Shown: piece by piece, positions 33,246 through 42,699 of the stretch
Layout of the letters: each line of letters opens with the position of its first letter
Numbering within the stretch: position 1 is the first letter of the stretch
Assembly: GCA_016490735.1 (NCBI GenBank)
Contig: JAEMWC010000344.1
Coordinates: forward strand, 1-64,000
Direction of reading: 5' to 3'
Length of the DNA stretch: 64,000 bases
From: Pachyseris speciosa
Lineage: Eukaryota > Cnidaria > Anthozoa > Scleractinia > Pachyseridae
Made by a program: the position numbers and the translations under genes
The notes under the pieces: model-generated
Told to the model about the DNA's origin: nothing
The model's input: only the letters and a program-made list of their open reading frames with translations
Database searches by the model: none

Positions 33246-33299
33246 AAGTGAAACCGGAAATAACAATATATAATTATATATCCCATAAAAAGGTAGATA

Positions 33300-33640
33300 T
33301 AAGGCAAAGAAACAAAATGATGGTCGAAAAGGGTAACTTTTAATGCCATATATTACGGCGAGACATGACTAACCTTCTTCAGGGGCAACACTGAAGCAAA
33401 GTAAAAATGGAGAAAACGGTTACAATACAGAAATAGAAATAATAGATGTGTACTGAAGCGGCTACCAAAAATGTGGCATTCCCAAGGTGGTAAAAACAAT
33501 GATAAGTTGTGATGAATTTGCAATTTTGTTAGACTCTGCAACAAAGTTAAGACATAAGTAGATACTGCTACGTAAGGGGTAGAACCAGAAGAAAAAAGTA
33601 CAATCAGTTGAAGGTTCAGAACCCTTGCCCCACCCATTCA
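33300..33640 (-). other. Possible terminal repeat of a second Penelope-type element
   Basis: On the minus strand, 33390-33330 reads CCCCTGAAGAAGGTTAGTC then GTCTCGCCGTAATATATGGC. The CTGAAGA and a G-AATA string near it resemble a decayed hammerhead core, and CTGAAGAAGG-type phrases are common in Penelope terminal repeats. The GAAA box is broken and no RT or endonuclease follows, so this is only a suggestion. Confidence 0.25.
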
Positions 33641-33974
33641 TGCACTACTGACTTATTATTTAGACCTTGTAGACTATGTTTTTCTCACTTAACTTCTCAT
33701 GGTTTTGAAAGTTATTTGTTGCTGAGCCAGCAAGCCAGAGCTTACTAATAAATGTAAAAAAAAAATAGTTGTATTGAAATTTGGGGGTTAAATGTTGTAC
33801 AGACGGAAGATTGTATTCATATTTTTGTGGATATTTCTTATGAGTGGGCTTGGATCGAGGCAAGTGTACTTGTACTTCTTTGGGAAAATAGTTGACAATT
33901 TTTCTTTATTATTTTTACCTTTTTTAGTTTTTGCATATTAATTCATTCATTCATACCAGAAATCACAAGTGTTA

Positions 33975-34078
<104 letters not shown>

Positions 34079-34359
34079 TCTGAAAACACGCCTATCCGCT
34101 CTTGTTCTGACAGTTTTTTTAGTTCATGATAAACCAAAAATTAAATGTTTTGCAATTTTTTTCTTTGGTTAAAATTACGAAGGAAGACATTGCCCGCTAT
34201 GTTTGTCATCGAATCGTAGATTATCCACACCTCGCGATTCACACGTCATTTTGTTTAACCAATTACAGAAAGTGAATCGACCTTCTGAAACGAAGCGACG
34301 GTTTGCTTGCGACAGCGCTGTAGCTGTGGTGAAAGTAGCTGTAGCTGTGGTGAAAGTTT

Positions 34360-34800
34360 AACAAAGTAATGGGAAATTTCTAGTCCGGAGCTTAACTACA
34401 TTCAAAACGGTGAAATGATTTTGAAATTTGGTTCATCCTGTCTCATAAAACCTTAGACCAAGTCAGTGGATTAACGAGCACATGTACGCTGTGCGATACC
34501 TCGTTCGACTCTCTCGTTCTGCCACTTCGACTAGGTCACCTGAAGATGTGTTAGACTGTGAAAAGATTTGTGTGGTGAAAGAGCTGTGCTGAAAATCTGA
34601 AAAGGTCGCCAAAATGGGAGATTTGCCGTCAAATTCAACTAAGTAATGGACAATTTCTAGTCCGAAGCATAAAACTTTAGATCAAGTCAGTGGATTAACG
34701 ACGTCCACGTCAACGCTGTGCGATACCTCGTTCGACTCCACTCTCCTTCCGCCACTTCGACTAGGTCACCTGAAGATGTGTTAGACTGTGAAAATATTTT
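34360..34800. repeat. Diverged direct repeat, two copies of ~180-200 bp
   Basis: The phrases aatttctagtccg, caagtcagtggattaacga, gctgtgcgatacctcgttcg and cttcgactaggtcacctgaagatgtgttagactgtgaaaa occur in the same order from about 34365 and again from about 34642. Substitutions and a few indels separate the copies. No function evident. Confidence 0.75.
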
Positions 34801-34979
34801 TTAACTGGCCACTCTGGGAAGAATTATATCAAGGCTTGATGGACGGCTTTTTGGATGTATCTAAAATGTTGTGAAAGGGATTGTATTCGCGCCGCGACTG
34901 CATTCGACAACACGTAAATTTTCCCGCTGTGCTTTGAGCATGACTAAATACGAAGGACGTGCGATTTACGCAGTGGCCC

Positions 34980-35383
34980 GATGTAGCCTCTTCGACGATT
35001 GGAGAAGGTATTTACCGTTGACCTTTTCTTTATTCGTTTTCTTCAAAAACTTACGGTCAACCGATAAGCCAGAAAAGCGTTGTCTTTGTTTATGTGCCCG
35101 ACTTTTGTATGGCTCGGCAAGAAGTTAAGCCTACTCTCAAATTTGGTTTTCAAGTTTATCGTCAATTTGTTTGTGAAGAAGGTTTTCAGGATTTCTGTGT
35201 TGGACCCATTCTTATGGCAAATTACATTTTAATTTCCCCTCAATTTAAAAAATAGATTCAAATGAAATTTACCGTAAGCTTAAGCTTATCTGGCTTATCG
35301 GTTGACCGTAAGTTTTTTGAAGAAAACGACTAAATAAAAGGTCAACGGTAAATACCTTCTCCAATCGTCGAAGAGGCTACATC
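34980..35383. mobile_element. 404-bp foldback MITE with ~95-bp TIRs
   Basis: gatgtagcctcttcgacgat at 34980 and its reverse complement ending at 35383 begin two arms of about 95 bp that pair through ggtatttaccgttgacc and cggttgaccgtaagttttt with a handful of mismatches. The loop is ~210 bp. An 85-codon frame crosses the left arm but is not a gene. No clear target duplication was seen. Confidence 0.85.
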
Positions 35384-35389
35384 ATGTAT

Positions 35390-36296
35390 GATTTATTTCA
35401 TATATCATTCACAATTTAAACATTGTTGTAAAAAGGTTTTTCCTCAGACTACCATTGTAAATAAGTGCCACAAACCAGAAGCGTAACTCTTTGTGAAACT
35501 GCCAAATCTATTAAAACAATTATTTGCTAATCTTTCTTTGTTTTTTTCGACTGGTTCTTGGTCGGTTTTGACATAAACTTAAGTACTTGACGTCTTCAGA
35601 GTCATTAAGCTTAGGTACTCTCCGCGTTTAGCGCTCACGTACACGAACTCGCACAAACAGCCGTGATTTTAAAACTTTTCTCTGTTTCTGCATGCTGAAT
35701 CTTTGACATACAATTTTTAGCTTTATAAAATTGAATTAAATTATGTGAACCCCCATGCATTACAACCTCTGTGAGAACGTTTTTTGTAGTACAGTAATTT
35801 TTCAGATACAACAAAATGTTTCGCCACTCAAATTAAACTTATGTGTCGGAATCGTGTAATTCATTAGGGTAATCCATTTGAAAGCACGAACTGCTCCAGT
35901 ATTTGTTTATGCGCAACTATTTTTCTTAGGCCAATACTTTGAATAATGGCCTTATTGTACACTTTGTTATAATTGTAATAGGGAATTTAGTTCATGGACA
36001 GTATAAAATAAAGTTTTGATGTCTGTGCGAATGAAGGTAACGTTTCAAGTTCCGGTTGAAAATAAAGTAATCATTTATTCCGTCACTGTTTAAGATACGT
36101 TTTTAACCTTCAAATATCGTATTTAGTAAAATTACTGAGCTTGCATCGGTTGCCTTAAGCAACTTTAATTGTTTCATTTAATGTTAGCATTAATTTGATT
36201 TCATTCGCATTGCTGCAACTTCTAGTTTAAGTTTTATAATTTCAAGAATTAAACAACACTTTTAGGTGGGACGTGCATTTAAGTGTACCACAAACG

Positions 36297-36331
<35 letters not shown>

Positions 36332-36985
36332 CAGCAACAACTATCTGTATCAACTTACCTTCTCAAGTATGCATTGTCCCTGAGCAGACAGCAGCCATAA
36401 AAAAACAATAATTAAAAAAGTCGCCAAAAGTTCCGTTTAAAGAAAATGCAAGTCTAGTCCGTGGAATTTTTTTTCCAGCTAACCTTTTGTGGCGCGGCGT
36501 CGCAGTGAACAAAAAGCGCGCGAAAGTATAGCCTCGTTTTCGTTCTTTCCTCCAGGCCCTCTCCTCTGAAAAAAGTCAAACATCGATCCTCGCCAAAAGC
36601 AATTGAAATTAGAAGAAACTGACAACGCCATCATAAAAAGCATACTCTCAAGCCTTAGGCAAAATTTTCTTTTATTCCTACCTCAAATGGTTGTTGAGCA
36701 GGAAGCTGACAAACTTTTCAGTTAGATTTTCTACTGTCGCACTTTTTAGGAAAAAGTAATCATGGCCATTTTTTTAAAACACTATTTATTAAACTACAAC
36801 TTCGCTTAAAAATATTCTTGGAGAAAGGTTCTAGTAAACTTTAAGAGGGAATATTAAACTTCGGTCCGTTCCGTTCCGTATAGTATTTTCCGAAATGGCC
36901 TATTGTAGCAGACTGAAGGAAACTGCATGCGGTACCACAGGTTATCACCAGCACCAGTCCCACCAGCCTTGTCACTTTTACATTT
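35390..36985. other. No gene recognised; probable 3' flank of the minus-strand gene
   Basis: AT-rich, with a T27 tract at about 36299-36325. On the minus strand an AATAAA is formed by plus-strand tttatt at about 36784-36790, ~205 bp beyond the stop codon of the gene at 36993, and could be its polyadenylation signal. No repeats with clear ends. Confidence 0.45.
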
Positions 36986-36992
36986 TAAATAA

Positions 36993-37223
36993 CTATTTTT
37001 CTTTTATTAATTTACAAAGCCTCTGCCACTGCGACCCTGAAGATTCTTTAACATGAATTAGAGTTAAACTTCCGTTGCAGTCGCTCACACCAATGCACAT
37101 CTTTTCGCCCTCAACAGTCAGGTGATATACGAATCTCACATAAGGAATTTTTTTTCTTAACTCGTAAACCGGATCTTCAACGAACACAAAATCCTTGTTT
37201 CCGTTTTCGTTGCATCCTTTCTC
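36993..37223 (-). CDS. Terminal exon of an unidentified host gene
   Basis: The minus-strand acceptor TTACTCTTACAG precedes GAG AAA GGA TGC at 37223. The exon is open for 76 codons and ends at TAG (36993-36995). It encodes KDFVFVEDPVYELRKKIPYV, then FVYHLTVEGEKMCIGVSDCN, then SLTLIHVKES. It joins in phase 0 with the exon at 38729-38844. Alternating short beta-strand-like runs, a total length near 174 residues and the final VSDCNGSLTLIHVK pattern recall the IL-1/FGF beta-trefoil fold, but this is only a resemblance. No signal peptide or membrane segment is visible. Function unknown. Confidence 0.65.
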   Translation of the reverse strand, partial: EKGCNENGNKDFVFVEDPVYELRKKIPYVRFVYHLTVEGEKMCIGVSDCNGSLTLIHVKESSGSQWQRLCKLIKEK

Positions 37224-37239
37224 CTGTAAGAGTAATAAA

Positions 37240-38518
37240 AAACAGCGATTGACCTTTTAGAACAATTATTCGCTTAGTCGGGGTGTGAACATACCGTTAA
37301 TAGGCCGATGGTGATTCACATGTTTGACCTCTCACAGGCACAAAGCAATGACTTTTTCTTAATAACTTATTTCATGCTTTGTATCATTTGTTTTAGTGCT
37401 TTATGCTTCGTTTCCTAACTGTTAAGTAAATTTTCAGTTTGTCTTCCCTTTGGGGGATTAGGAGAGGTCGCGACCCTTGAGAAACGGATATTTGATCGCC
37501 ACACGACGCTTCCCCACCCTCCCCCCCCCCCCCCAAACCAAATAAAGGTTGCCTAGTAAGTAGCCTTTCCTTTTGTAAATGAAGCGCACTAATTTTGACG
37601 ACTGGTTTTACACCAGTCTATCAATGCCAATTCCTTCCAAACAGCAGGTATAATTTTCATACTGTATTCTGCTTCCAAATCGTCCATTCTGCAAGCCCAG
37701 ATCTGACAGATGGAAAGCGTAGTAGCTATAACCAACAGAGGCTCTTTTGGACAGGTGGTGATCTCAGCTCGCAGCCTCCTCCCAACCACGAGATCTCTAT
37801 GACTGGTTTAAATCTCTGCACGCAAGCATCGTTTTATGTCACTTCATCGGCCTATTTTGTGCACTAAAGTGAAATAATCCCTACGTCACGTAGCCTGTGG
37901 GGAAACGACTCCTAAATGCTTTGATGAAACTTCAGCCACCAGTTTTGTGGACTACTATGGATTCGGCTCCTTATATTATCATAACTTCTATTTTCTCTGT
38001 AATGCAATGTGCGCGTACACAATCTCACCCCTGGCTGTTTAGTAAGGAACTCTAAGAGTGCCCAGACTAAACCAAACAATCTTAACGTAACATTTCATAT
38101 CATCACTTTACGGTAAAGTGGAATAAGATCTAAGTGTTTATTAATCAAATTTGTATTTGCCGATTATTTCACATTTTAACATGGCAAACTCGGCGAACTA
38201 ATGTTAGTTATTTGTGCTGGCAACACTAGAAAGTTTGGTGTTAATCTAAGTAAAGGATGAGCATTTAGAGTTGCAGGATAGTTGGTACAAGCCTTCAAGA
38301 GCTCCATATGAAAACCAAGCGTAAAGTGCAAGTAGAGAGGGTGGACAGTTTATATTTTAGATTTAACAAACACAGCACCGTATGGCTGGACACCCAAGGG
38401 TTGTTGCAGTGCGGTGAGAATGTCTGTCAACTGACTTGTCGACGCCCAAACACCAACCCTAACTCTAAGCCTAAACCTGGCCCTAACCCTAACCCTAACC
38501 CTAACCCTAACCCTAACC

Positions 38519-38550
<32 letters not shown>

Positions 38551-38728
38551 CAACCCTAACCCCAACCCTAACTCTAACCCTAACCCTAACCCTAACCCTA
38601 ACCCTAAGCCAACCTATGCAACCCTACCAATAACCCTAGATTTGCGTTAAGGTTGGCCAGTGCTTTTTGCTGGTGGTGTCAAATACCCAGGTCACGTGGT
38701 GTAAAATGTTCCCTTAAACACAACTCAC
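37240..38728 (-). other. Intron 2 of the host gene, with interstitial telomere-like repeat
   Basis: Lies between the terminal and middle exons. It contains a C14 run (about 37521-37534) and the (CCCTAA)n array at 38468-38607. A possible alternative exon at 37600-37710 (minus strand) follows TTTCCATCTGTCAG and ends after 32 codons starting MDDLEAEYSMKIIPAVW. I cannot tell whether it is used. Confidence 0.5.
38468..38607. repeat. Interstitial telomere-like (CCCTAA)n array
   Basis: About 22 units, the first ~12 almost perfect and the rest with ccccaa, ctctaa and aaaccc variants. TTAGGG is the telomere repeat of cnidarians and most animals. The array is far from any chromosome end in this window and lies within an intron. 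Frames giving PNPNPN or RVRVRV products are artefacts. Confidence 0.95.
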
Positions 38729-38844
38729 CGTAAGATTCAAGTTGCGATTTGCTCCTATTGTTAGTGTATGCAGATTTCCGTTCTTTGGGTCGGTTAATTG
38801 GAAACAATTCTTCTTGTCATGATCACGGCTGAATAGTTTAATTT
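38729..38844 (-). CDS. Middle exon of the unidentified host gene
   Basis: The acceptor TTTTTCTACATAG precedes the exon start at 38844 and the donor ACG|GTGAGT ends it at 38729. It is 116 nt and enters in phase 1, so the G ending the previous exon plus AA makes one Glu codon. It encodes IKLFSRDHDKKNCFQLTDPK, then NLHTLTIGANRNLNLT. Both splice sites and both phases fit the neighbouring exons, which is the main support for a real gene. Confidence 0.65.
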
Positions 38845-38849
38845 CTATG

Positions 38850-39740
38850 TAGAAAAAGGTTAAAAACTATTAGTAAGAAATTTCATATCCGCCGCCTGTC
38901 AGGCAGATCAGTATTATTTTGAGAGCGTTTCTAGCCAATATATATCTCTTCGTTTGTTCTCCTAATGTAAGAACTATGTTCGCCAGCTTCTTAAAAAGTT
39001 CCTGTTTTCTTTCAGTTTTGGCTTTGTTTTCAGAAACCGCCGCCACCTACATTACGTGTAGAATAAATCACCTTTTCTTGGTGCATGGTCCTTCCGTATT
39101 TCTGCTGAATGAATTTTGTTGTTATCTCGCTCATAACGCGGCCGGTAACCTAATAATATTTCCATTTTGCCTCGATTCACAAACATTAAAAACAATCGCT
39201 TTAAATTCATGAACAAAAAAGTTAATTTGATTCAGTAATCTTGATATCCTGTTTGTCTTTCAACCCTTTCCTTTAAAATCTGCAAATCATTAAGTGTAAA
39301 TCACTCGTGTTTGCTCGGAAAAAAAAAATATGTGGTTCAGTGCGGACTGAAAAAACTAGGCTACTGAACAACCTTACACCTGAGAGCTTCCCAAGGAAAA
39401 TCAGTGCCCAGTGGATTATATATTTAGCCGTCTCAAGCTTATAGTTATTTTAGAGTAAACCTGCACTCTTACAGCAAATTGATCCTAAATTTGGAAATGA
39501 AATTGAAGTTAGCAAAACATTGGGTATTGTTGCGGCCTATTTTCACTTTTCGAAATTTCTCGCACGTACCCATTTTGGATTTCAAGATGTCAATTTCATT
39601 TGCCTGCACGAATCTAAAGCAAATGAGTCTTTTGTGTTAAACAAATAGCCAACCAAATAAGTAATTATTTCTAACAATATAGGCTTAGTGTTATCTAAGA
39701 GTGGTGGTTGCCATTATACTAAGAGTAATGCACGTGTACC
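38850..39740 (-). other. Intron 1 of the host gene; nothing else recognised
   Basis: AT-rich sequence between two predicted exons, containing only short open frames on either strand and no recognised repeat. Confidence 0.45.
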
Positions 39741-39743
39741 TAC

Positions 39744-39921
39744 CCGAACTTGTTTTTTCCTTCCCACCCCATGTTAGTCTACATTCAGAGGAAGTTGTGC
39801 ATTCGATAGCAATCAAATTGTCCTTTTCGCGTTCCTCTCTGTAGCGAGAACTAAGATAGGGAACTGGCTGTTCAGTGAGGTGAGCTGCTTCATAACCCAC
39901 CGATAGGATCAAAGTCAGAGA
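39744..39921 (-). CDS. Upstream exon of the unidentified host gene (first exon not found)
   Basis: The acceptor ATTTCATCCGCAG ends at 39922 and the exon starts at 39921 in phase 0. The donor TCGG|GTAGGT leaves it in phase 1 at 39744. It encodes SVGYEAAHLTEQPVPYLSSR, then NLIAIECTTSSECRLTWG. There is no start codon in a convincing context here, so at least one more exon lies upstream, perhaps beyond the MITE at 40089-40448. Joined with the two later exons it gives about 174 residues with several cysteines. Confidence 0.6.
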
Positions 39922-40088
39922 CTGCGGATGAAATAAAAAATAAAATAAATAAATTATTGTCCATATCTGCTAGACATGACTAATTGCCAAGTAATAGCTC
40001 TTTGCTTAGCGCTGATAACAGCCATTCACATCAGCTCGAACAACGGAGCAAGAAAGAAGAAAACCCTCCAACTGCATTGCAAGACTAT

Positions 40089-40448
40089 GGTCCCGTCCAC
40101 ACGTATCCGTAAATTTTTGTATCCGCAAATTTTTTTATGCGGATACACCTAGCGTCCACACGTGTCCGCCGTATACACTCGGTGTATCCGGATACGTGTG
40201 GACGCTCGTATCCGTATATTTTTTGTATACGCTGACGTCACAGTATCAGAACCAGTCTTTTTCCGCGCGAGATTCTTTGTAATGCGCATGCTTTGTTGAC
40301 TAATCCTTTGAGATGTCCGGATACGAATCGGATACGTGTGGACTGTCGTATACGATTCGTATACGCTACGTGTGGACGCAGATATTTTTGTATCCGCAAA
40401 AAAAAAATTTGCGGATACAAAAATCTCCGGATACGTGTAGACGGGGCC
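40089..40448. mobile_element. Palindromic MITE, GG(T/C)CCCGTC(C/T)ACACG-type ends
   Basis: The left end ggtcccgtccacacgtatcc (40089) pairs with the right end ggatacgtgtagacggggcc (to 40448). Inside are two further nested inverted repeats around gcgtccacacgtgtccg / cggatacgtgtggacgc and gtatccgcaaatttttt / aaaaaatttgcggatac. The flanking tat is shared, so a 2-3 bp target duplication is possible. Open frames across it are artefacts of the palindrome. Confidence 0.85.
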
Positions 40449-40494
40449 TATATCCAAAAAAAAAAAAAATTTCGACTGCAGACGAATAAAGAGT

Positions 40495-40497
<3 letters not shown>

Positions 40498-40539
<42 letters not shown>

Positions 40540-40555
40540 TATCATTATTATTATT
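40498..40555. repeat. (CAT)n/(ATT)n microsatellite
   Basis: About fifteen CAT units grading into ATT. The partner arm has a much shorter array (about 53489-53518). Confidence 0.95.
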
Positions 40556-40927
40556 GTTCACCATGGAAACAGACTTGCTTGTCTATGGTTTACGAAACGT
40601 TTGCTTACAAACGACTTTTAAATTTCATACTATTTTGTGGCACACAGGTTCACTGTTACTGACACATATTTTATTTTTGTGTGAAGTTAAAGAGCTTTTC
40701 CGCGCTAGGATTAACAAAATTTGTTTGTCTCTTCCAAATATCATGGCAAAAATTTTCCGGCAATCAAATTTTTATTTTTGGCAAACGCATGCGCCCTTAA
40801 AAAATAAGAATCTATATTCTTTTCTTTGCCGTTCCATGATTACCGAGCCGTAAATCTGGTTATTTTGTCACGCAACCGAGATGATCTAGCCTGCGTCGCA
40901 GATAGTGTAAACCACCAGGCCGGTATA

Positions 40928-41330
40928 CCGTATTTCTTCGAATAAGCACCCGGGCGCTTGTTTAAAAGTTTGGCTAAAGAGGAGAGCGCTTATTAAATTT
41001 TTCTCAAGGAACTGTAACTTTATTTTCATTGGTTATGCACTCATAAAAGAACTCTGAAAGCACAAGCAGATAGAAATAACTGGAAGTGACCTAACGGACA
41101 ATAACCGTTCCTCTACATATACTGATGCCAGTGTAGTTGAAGCTTAAAATATTATAAATAAAATGGCAATAGAAACAGGTTTTCCTTTAATCCTAGTATT
41201 TACGAAAAGTGAGCGGAAGGCCCTGGGGGCCTTATTCGAGAGTGGCGTTTATTTGCTATTTTGGCCGAGGGGGAGGGCGCTTATTGGGAGGAGGGCGTTA
41301 GAGCCTGGGCGCTTATTCGAGGAAATACGG
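40928..41330. mobile_element. 403-bp MITE with ccgtatttcctcgaataagc TIRs and TA duplication
   Basis: The left TIR ccgtatttcttcgaataagc and the right TIR gcttattcgaggaaatacgg are nearly exact complements, and TA flanks both ends (40926-40927, 41331-41332). The right half carries tandem gggcgcttattggg-like phrases. TA sites suggest a Tc1/mariner-like partner. Sister copy at 52712-53113. Confidence 0.88.
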
Positions 41331-41410
41331 TACAGAGTCTGCTCAACGGCTCTCAAAGGCTTGTTCTGATATCCAGCAGGTTTTGCAGGGATATCTGTAT
41401 CCGTTTCTGA

Positions 41411-41752
41411 TTGGCTGGATTTCTTACGCGCTTCGTGATTGGAGATTTACTTATGCAACAGATCACGCAATCCTACGCAACGCTAAGAATGAATTTGTAC
41501 TTTTATACAAAACATATCCTAATAAATCCTAAAGGCTATGTGAGACTCGAACGAAAGAGTATTGTTCGCGAAGGGATGGGAACAATTCGACGACGTAATC
41601 GCAGAAGTCTTAATATATCTTTGCTATCGATCGTAAACAAATACATCTGCAGAAACTCTGTAGCAAAGCTGAAGCAGCAAGCAAGATTACACGAGGAGAG
41701 AACGAATCATTTGGGTGGACAAAGCACTGTTAGAAACAAAATCTGCTGTTGA
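41411..41752 (+). pseudogene. 5' end of a LINE ORF (left inverted-repeat arm)
   Basis: Encodes YVRLERKSIVREGMGTIRRR and NSVAKLKQQARLHEERTNHL. The same peptide precedes a LINE endonuclease on the minus strand at 52516-52115, so this is the start of a LINE protein. Here the frame ends soon after the inverted repeat stops, with no endonuclease behind it. Confidence 0.6.
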
Positions 41753-41759
41753 TGCGTCG

Positions 41760-42535
41760 ATAAAAGTGAAATGGCAGTCCAAACCAGATGCAGAGAGAAA
41801 ACTTACTGATGAAGACCTCGAATCCTAGGCCGAAATGTCAGCGCGTGGAACTTAGAAGCAAGAAGGCACAGAACATCAAAGATATACCGTAGCCTGTCGT
41901 CAAATTCACGAATATACTTCTACCAACAAGGAAGACCCAGAGCGACTCATGTGTGTTAAAGGCTTGACTATGGCGACCCCCGCAAAGATTTCAAAGTGCT
42001 TCCATTTTCTGCATATAAGATGACTTATTCTCATCATAAATTTTTCATTAAAAGAGTATTTCACTTGTTTGACCACATGAAAGTTGTCTTAAGTGTCACG
42101 TGACATCTCTTGATTAATGACGTCACGATACGTGTTATTGAAAATGGGGAACGTTTCCACTTAGAAATTCTAAAATCTTTCTGCTTCAAAATGTTTAGAA
42201 TGACTATTTTAATGTAACTCCGCCTTTTAATGCGGTATAGGTCATTTTCATTGTGAGATATTTGGACATTAAATATGTCACGTGACCTATTTGTCTTTTT
42301 TTACCGTTTCCGTTAAGAGATGGACATGATTAAAAGGCGGCATGATAAAGCTCTTAACAGGAGCATGAGAGCAAAGAACAGAAAATATTTGTGTAGAATG
42401 GCTTTCTATACCCCGTTTTCGACTAAAGATTTGCATCGTTTTTAGCCGTTAAAAGGTCACGTGATCAAAATTTAATATGAAAAAGCATGTCAAATGGGTA
42501 AGCATGCGGATACTAAATTGCTCGCCAAGTTTATT
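41760..42535. other. No gene recognised
   Basis: Repeated tgtcacgtgacat-like palindromic motifs occur at about 42095, 42278 and 42458 within AT-rich DNA. These CACGTG (E-box) cores could be chance or a degenerate repeat. No open frame of interest. Confidence 0.35.
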
Positions 42536-42539
42536 TCAT

Positions 42540-42690
42540 CATTATTTTTTTTTCTTTTCATTTGATTGTTTTCTCCATTCAGATGATGTTAAGGATTTTT
42601 TAGTAATAAATACAAGGTAAAAAAATTAGAATGGAGAGGGGCGCGATATAGTGAGAACTAATTAGTGCCCTAAATAATATTTAAGTTTCA
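42540..42690 (-). mobile_element. LINE 3' UTR fragment
   Basis: Reverse complement of the 3' UTR and A-rich tail at 9055-9200 (caatcaaatgaaaag tail, cgcgccc and ctcactatatcg phrases). It contains no coding sequence, so it is a very short 5'-truncated insertion. Confidence 0.75.
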
Positions 42691-42699
42691 TAACGATTG

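Larger units (their letters stand above)
40466..41727. repeat. ~1.26 kb inverted repeat, left arm (partner 52300-53562)
   Basis: From aaatttcgactgcagacgaa (40466) through the (CAT)n array, the MITE at 40928-41330 and the LINE ORF start at 41520-41727, this is the reverse complement of 53562-52300 with roughly one difference in ten by eye. The arms are ~10.6 kb apart. Confidence 0.85.

Noticed and set aside
38308..38565. Frames giving PNPNPN and RVRVRV proteins
   Set aside because: They translate the telomere-like array on each strand and have no conserved flank.
40149..40457. 102-codon frame on the minus strand
   Set aside because: It is made by nested palindromes of a MITE.
41163..41369. 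68-codon frame conserved at 52673-52879
   Set aside because: The conservation is due to a MITE inside the inverted-repeat arms; the frame crosses the MITE's right TIR.
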